9,980 nt of DNA. It comes from Bacteroidota bacterium (GTDB taxonomy: Bacteria > Bacteroidota > Bacteroidia > Cytophagales > Cyclobacteriaceae). The notes under the pieces are model-generated. The model did no database searches. It was not told the origin of the DNA and saw nothing but the letters and a program-made list of their open reading frames with translations. Below are positions 7,468-9,980 of the stretch, piece by piece (the first letter of the stretch is position 1; every line of letters begins with the position of its first letter). The position numbers and the translations under genes were made by a program. Location: contig JAEYXN010000120.1 of the NCBI GenBank assembly GCA_023431285.1, positions 1-9,980 of the forward strand. The letters are read 5' to 3'.

Positions 7468-7653
7468 ATGTTGAACTATGTCAAAACTGTACTCACAAAA
7501 GTGAGTTTTGACGCTCTTCTATTCGAGAAAGAGCTGAGAAAGGCTATCAGATTGCTGATAGCGGATGAAGTAAGCGACCTCAAAAACTGGTGTTATTCCA
7601 GGTTTGGGAGTGAACATGAAGCTATCCTGAACAGGTGCTTTGTGGTATCTTAA
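7468..7653 (+). CDS. Small conserved-type protein of unknown function (61 residues)
   Basis: I cannot assign a function. The product is 61 residues from the ATG at 7468 (MLNYVKTVL...), soluble, without a signal peptide or membrane segment, and likely mostly helical. It has a charged central helix (FEKELRKAIRLLIADEVSDLKNWCY), a CYSRFG turn and a second Cys near the end (NRCF). A TTG at 7459 would add three residues (MLN), producing a repeated MLNMLN start, so the ATG is preferred. From memory, short Bacteroidota proteins with the same VKTVLxKVSFD...LFEKELRKA...LKxWCYxxFG pattern exist and are uncharacterised; I cannot run the search. That it is a real gene is supported by the upstream promoter candidate and by a strong intrinsic terminator starting 23 bases after its stop. 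It appears to be monocistronic. Confidence 0.75.
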   Translation: MLNYVKTVLTKVSFDALLFEKELRKAIRLLIADEVSDLKNWCYSRFGSEHEAILNRCFVVS

Positions 7654-7675
7654 GGTTAAACTATTAGCCTAGATG

Positions 7676-7712
7676 AAGCCTCCGCCCGGACCCAGGCGGG
7701 GGCTTTATTTTT
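7676..7712 (+). terminator. Strong rho-independent terminator
   Basis: An 11-bp stem (7676-7686 AAGCCTCCGCC with 7695-7705 GGCGGGGGCTT, one G-U pair) closes an 8-base loop (7687-7694). The run TTTATTTTT follows at 7704-7712. It ends the transcript of the 61-residue protein gene and isolates it from the membrane-protein pair that begins at 7746. Confidence 0.92.
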
Positions 7713-7745
7713 AAACGCACCTCATTAGATTCCGTATACAAAAGT

Positions 7746-8042
7746 ATGGTCCGGCAACTACTAAAAATTCCTTTTGAAGCATACATCTGGCTTGTTGCCC
7801 TGGCCGTTCTCGCAGTGATCGATCCTTCTCATGAGCACATCAGCATTTGTCCACTGGATGCTCTTGGATTTTCATTTTGCCCGGGGTGTGGCCTTGGCCG
7901 TTCGATCAGCTATTTGTTTGCCGGGGATATTTCGGCGTCGTTCGAAAGTCATCCCCTGGGGATATTCGCTTTGGTAATCCTGCTTTTCCGAATCCTTCAA
8001 CTTATAAAAAACAACTACCAATCTTATGGCTCGAATTATTGA
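7746..8042 (+). CDS. DUF2752 domain membrane protein
   Basis: The product is 98 residues. It has one hydrophobic segment at about 12-25 and another at about 70-87, with a conserved-looking Cys-rich loop between them: ICPLDALGFSFCPGCGLGRSI (34-54; Cys35, Cys45, Cys48) and then LFAGDISASFESHPLG (57-72). The CPxxxLGxxCPGCGLGR pattern is the hallmark of DUF2752, a small membrane family of unknown function; the closely spaced cysteines could bind metal or form a disulfide, which is inference. The gene follows the terminator directly and its last 17 bases overlap the TM2 gene, so the two are almost certainly translated from one message. I see no convincing promoter in the 33-base gap after the terminator. 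Confidence 0.85.
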   Translation: MVRQLLKIPFEAYIWLVALAVLAVIDPSHEHISICPLDALGFSFCPGCGLGRSISYLFAGDISASFESHPLGIFALVILLFRILQLIKNNYQSYGSNY

Positions 8043-8370
8043 TGTTTTGCCGGAGCTCACCGGCGAAGAAATGCTTTTTGTTCAAAATATCGTGGCCGGC
8101 ATGGACGATGACAGAGCTCGCTCTTTTGCGACTGTCTATCGTAACCGCAGACGCGATCCAATGCTGATCCTTGTTCTTACGTTGGTTGGCTTTGTCGGAT
8201 TTGCAGGGCTCCAGCGTTTCCTTACGGATCAGATCGGAATGGGGATTCTTTACTTCTTTACCGGCGGACTTTGTCTGATCGGGACGATCATTGATTTAGT
8301 GAATTATCAGAAACTTGCATTCGAATACAATCAAAAGATTGCAAAGGAGGCTGAATTGCTGATCAAGTAA
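8026..8370 (+). CDS. TM2 domain membrane protein
   Basis: The product is 114 residues. A soluble N-terminal part (1-45) contains the segment LTGEEMLFVQNIVAGMDDD. It is followed by two membrane helices (about 46-62 and 71-92) with the TM2 pattern: GFVGFAGLQRF in the first helix and turn, and GMGILYFFTGGLCLIGTIIDL in the second. A charged C-terminal helix (95-114) ends in LLIK. The start overlaps the DUF2752 gene by 17 bases in another frame, which points to translational coupling. The partner's function is unknown, so the TM2 protein's function is too. The TAA stop (8368-8370) directly abuts the stop of the convergent queG gene. Confidence 0.85.
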   Translation: MARIIDVLPELTGEEMLFVQNIVAGMDDDRARSFATVYRNRRRDPMLILVLTLVGFVGFAGLQRFLTDQIGMGILYFFTGGLCLIGTIIDLVNYQKLAFEYNQKIAKEAELLIK

Positions 8371-9297
8371 TCATTCGTCCTTCACGAACTTTATATTTCT
8401 ACGGAGGCCTTCATACTTCGCACGTTTGACGGGGGAATTCTTAAACACCACCTGGAAGATATCCTCCGTCATTTCCATCCACTCAGTCTCAGAGAAATTT
8501 GCTATAGCGGAATTGGGAGTAAAAGCCGGCTCTCTGTGAGGAACGGAGAATCTGTTCCATGGGCAAACATCCTGGCAGATGTCACATCCAAAGATCCAGT
8601 TGTCGAATTTGCCTTTAACATCGCGCGGGATTTCGTCTTTCAATTCAATTGTGAAATACGAAATACATTTGCTCCCGTCAACGACGTATGGTGCGGGTAT
8701 CGCATCCGTTGGACACGCGTCCATGCACGCGGAACAGGTGCCGCAGTAATCTTTTACGGGGCCATCGTAGTCAAGCTCCAGATCAATGATGAGTTCAGCA
8801 AGGAAGAAGAAACTTCCCATCGATTTATTGATCAGCAACGAGTTTTTGCCAACCCAGCCGGCACCGGCACGCTTTGCCCATGCACGTTCCATAACAGGAG
8901 CGGAATCTACGAACACGCGCCCTTGCACATCGCCGATTTGTTCACGGATAATGGTCATGAAATCTTTGAGGCGGTCGCGGACCACGTCATGATAGTCGGC
9001 TCCGTAAGCATACTTCGCCACTTTAAAACCCCCATCGGAGGCAAGGTCCCGTTCAGGAAAGTAGTTATAAAGCAATGTCACGATGGAGCGCGCACCGGGG
9101 ACTAACAATGTTGGATCAAGGCGCATATCGAAATGGTTCTCCAGATAACGCATTTTACCAGCGTAACCTTTGGATAACCATTCCGCCAGGCGGGGAGCTT
9201 CCTCTTCCAGGAATTCAGCCTTCGCGATACCACAGTAGCTGAAGCCCAGTCGGGAGGCGGCCTCCTTTATGATGCGCGTGTCTCGTTGTCGATCCAT
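8371..9297 (-). CDS. queG: Epoxyqueuosine reductase QueG
   Basis: The product is 308 residues. The enzyme reduces epoxyqueuosine to queuosine in tRNA, the last step of Q biosynthesis, using cobalamin and two 4Fe-4S clusters in the cytoplasm. The cobalamin-side motif VFVDSAPVMERAWAKRAG (128-145, with the catalytic-type Asp131) and GWVGKN (147-152) are visible. So are the ferredoxin-like CGTCSACMDACP (Cys185, 188, 191, 195), Cys211 in KCISYFTIELK, and FGCDICQDVCPWN (Cys238, 241, 245). All eight cluster cysteines are present. It is shorter than E. coli QueG (about 380 residues) and lacks the C-terminal HEAT-like region, as is common in Bacteroidota. The start at 9297 fits the family N-terminus. 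It lies 59 bases downstream of the nucleotidyltransferase gene on the same strand, with a -7 element just before its ATG. Confidence 0.97.
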   Translation of the reverse strand: MDRQRDTRIIKEAASRLGFSYCGIAKAEFLEEEAPRLAEWLSKGYAGKMRYLENHFDMRLDPTLLVPGARSIVTLLYNYFPERDLASDGGFKVAKYAYGADYHDVVRDRLKDFMTIIREQIGDVQGRVFVDSAPVMERAWAKRAGAGWVGKNSLLINKSMGSFFFLAELIIDLELDYDGPVKDYCGTCSACMDACPTDAIPAPYVVDGSKCISYFTIELKDEIPRDVKGKFDNWIFGCDICQDVCPWNRFSVPHREPAFTPNSAIANFSETEWMEMTEDIFQVVFKNSPVKRAKYEGLRRNIKFVKDE

Positions 9298-9307
9298 CTT
9301 GTAAGAA

Positions 9308-9315
9308 CAAAGGTA
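9308..9315 (-). promoter_or_regulatory. Perfect -7 element immediately before queG
   Basis: On the minus strand the bases read TACCTTTG, an exact match to TAnnTTTG, ending 10 bases before the ATG of queG. Transcription from it would begin within a few bases of the start codon, giving a very short or absent leader. There is no clear -33 box at the expected distance. It may be functional or a chance match. Confidence 0.35.
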
Positions 9316-9356
9316 AGGCGATTACGCATCAAATAGTTTCCCGCCCCAGCGAGTAG

Positions 9357-9980
9357 CTAGCTCCACAACTTTGCAGGATACTGACCTGAAGAGATCATCT
9401 CCTGGATTCGTTTCGACACAGCTTCCTTATCTTCCTTGTATGTAACGCCGAACCAGATATTTCCTCCGCCAATGACTTTTACCTTCCCTTTTCCTTCGAG
9501 TATCATTCGGTTAACAAACAAAGGGATGTAGAATTCAGCTTTGATATTCGTGTGATTCTCCTTAAGAAAATCGTGAAACATTTCAGTAGCGAGTTTGAAG
9601 ACCGAAGGATGGAAACCCCAGAAGTTCATTGAGGTAGGCGCTTCAGGACTAAGGATAATGTCTCCTTCTTTTTCCTTTGCGACGATCTTTCCATCTTCTT
9701 TCACGATGGTTGTTCTTTCCACCACGGAAGTCAGATAACCTTTCGAATCAGTCTCACCGATTCCACGCGAAACGCTGCCGTGCTCAGACAACACATTCTT
9801 CAGTGTGAAGCCCACCATTGCATGATCACCGTCGTTTTCATTTCGGAAAAAATCCGCCACGGATTGAAAGGCGTCTTTGCCGTAGAAGTCGTCTGCGTTG
9901 ATTGCAACAAAAGGTTCATTGATGGCAGGCTCAGCGCACAATACTGCATGAGCGGTTCCCCAGGGTTTTGTTCTCTCCGG
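9357..9980 (-). CDS. Sugar-phosphate nucleotidyltransferase (NTP_transferase family), 5' end outside window
   Basis: The minus strand is open from base 9980 to a TAG at 9359-9357, giving 207 residues of the C-terminal part. It begins in the nucleotide-binding core with PERTKPWGTAHAVLCAEPAI, then the metal-binding region VAINADDFYG. Later come MNFWGFHPSVF and KAEFYIPLFVNRMI, and the C-terminal KVIGGGNIWFGVTYKEDKEAV. The GTAHAV and NADDFYG motifs are those of the GT-A-fold nucleotidyltransferases, which join an NTP to a sugar-1-phosphate to make NDP-sugars for the cell envelope. The N-terminal signature GxGxR lies outside the window, so the nucleotide and sugar cannot be fixed; thymidylyl or uridylyl transferase are the usual options. 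The TTG at 9941 is an internal codon, not the start. queG follows 59 bases downstream. Confidence 0.85.
   Translation of the reverse strand, partial: PERTKPWGTAHAVLCAEPAINEPFVAINADDFYGKDAFQSVADFFRNENDGDHAMVGFTLKNVLSEHGSVSRGIGETDSKGYLTSVVERTTIVKEDGKIVAKEKEGDIILSPEAPTSMNFWGFHPSVFKLATEMFHDFLKENHTNIKAEFYIPLFVNRMILEGKGKVKVIGGGNIWFGVTYKEDKEAVSKRIQEMISSGQYPAKLWS

Noticed and set aside
7847..8167. 106-residue plus-strand frame overlapping DUF2752 and TM2 genes
   Set aside because: It is a shifted frame across two genes with clear family motifs and has no domain of its own.
8536..9105. 189-residue open frame on the plus strand
   Set aside because: It is antisense to queG, whose cysteine motifs and cobalamin-site motif are intact. 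The composition looks like a mirrored frame.
1..9980. Mobile element, phage, defence or CRISPR signals
   Set aside because: I saw no transposase, integrase, terminal inverted repeats, direct-repeat array or tRNA. All larger genes are housekeeping or common Bacteroidota families.

Overview
The window looks like ordinary chromosome from a member of the phylum Bacteroidota, probably from the Cytophagales/Chitinophagales side. The reasons are the gene families (CxxCH haem-binding domain protein, BatD, short QueG, two-domain Nfu, paired DUF2752 and TM2 proteins), the weak Shine-Dalgarno sequences, and several matches to the Bacteroidota -7 promoter element TAnnTTTG. I see no insertion sequence, prophage, CRISPR array, tRNA or rRNA, and no compositional break. 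Apart from the intergenic regions described below, coding is dense on both strands.

Layout, left to right. Bases 1-171 (+) are the end of a TRIC/UPF0126-type membrane protein, followed 25 bases later by a small haem-binding domain protein (197-649, +). Convergent to these is a minus-strand pair: the Fe-S scaffold Nfu (3138-2560), then a BamA/TamA-like outer-membrane beta-barrel protein (2465-669). Divergent from nfu is a dicarboxylate/amino acid:cation symporter (3295-4668, +) that probably starts with TTG and carries two extra N-terminal hydrophobic segments. It ends two bases before the end of chorismate synthase aroC (5747-4671, -), which lies downstream of a BatD-like protein (7244-5814, -) on the same strand. 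A 223-base intergenic region separates batD from a small, apparently monocistronic gene for a 61-residue soluble protein of unknown function (7468-7653, +), which ends at a textbook intrinsic terminator. Next come an overlapping pair of small membrane proteins, DUF2752 and TM2 (7746-8370, +). Their end abuts, without a spare base, the end of queG (9297-8371, -). The window closes with the C-terminal two thirds or so of a sugar-phosphate nucleotidyltransferase (9980-9357, -).

Functionally this is mostly housekeeping: Fe-S cluster delivery (Nfu), an Fe-S/cobalamin enzyme of tRNA queuosine synthesis (QueG), shikimate-pathway output (AroC), C4-dicarboxylate or amino-acid uptake, and envelope biogenesis (the BamA-like barrel, BatD and the nucleotidyltransferase). 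I found no convincing new multi-gene system. The items most worth a second look are the isolated 61-residue gene with its 12-bp palindrome and strong terminator, the DUF2752-TM2 overlapping pair, the symporter's N-terminal extension and proton-type signature residues, and a BatD gene without its usual partners.
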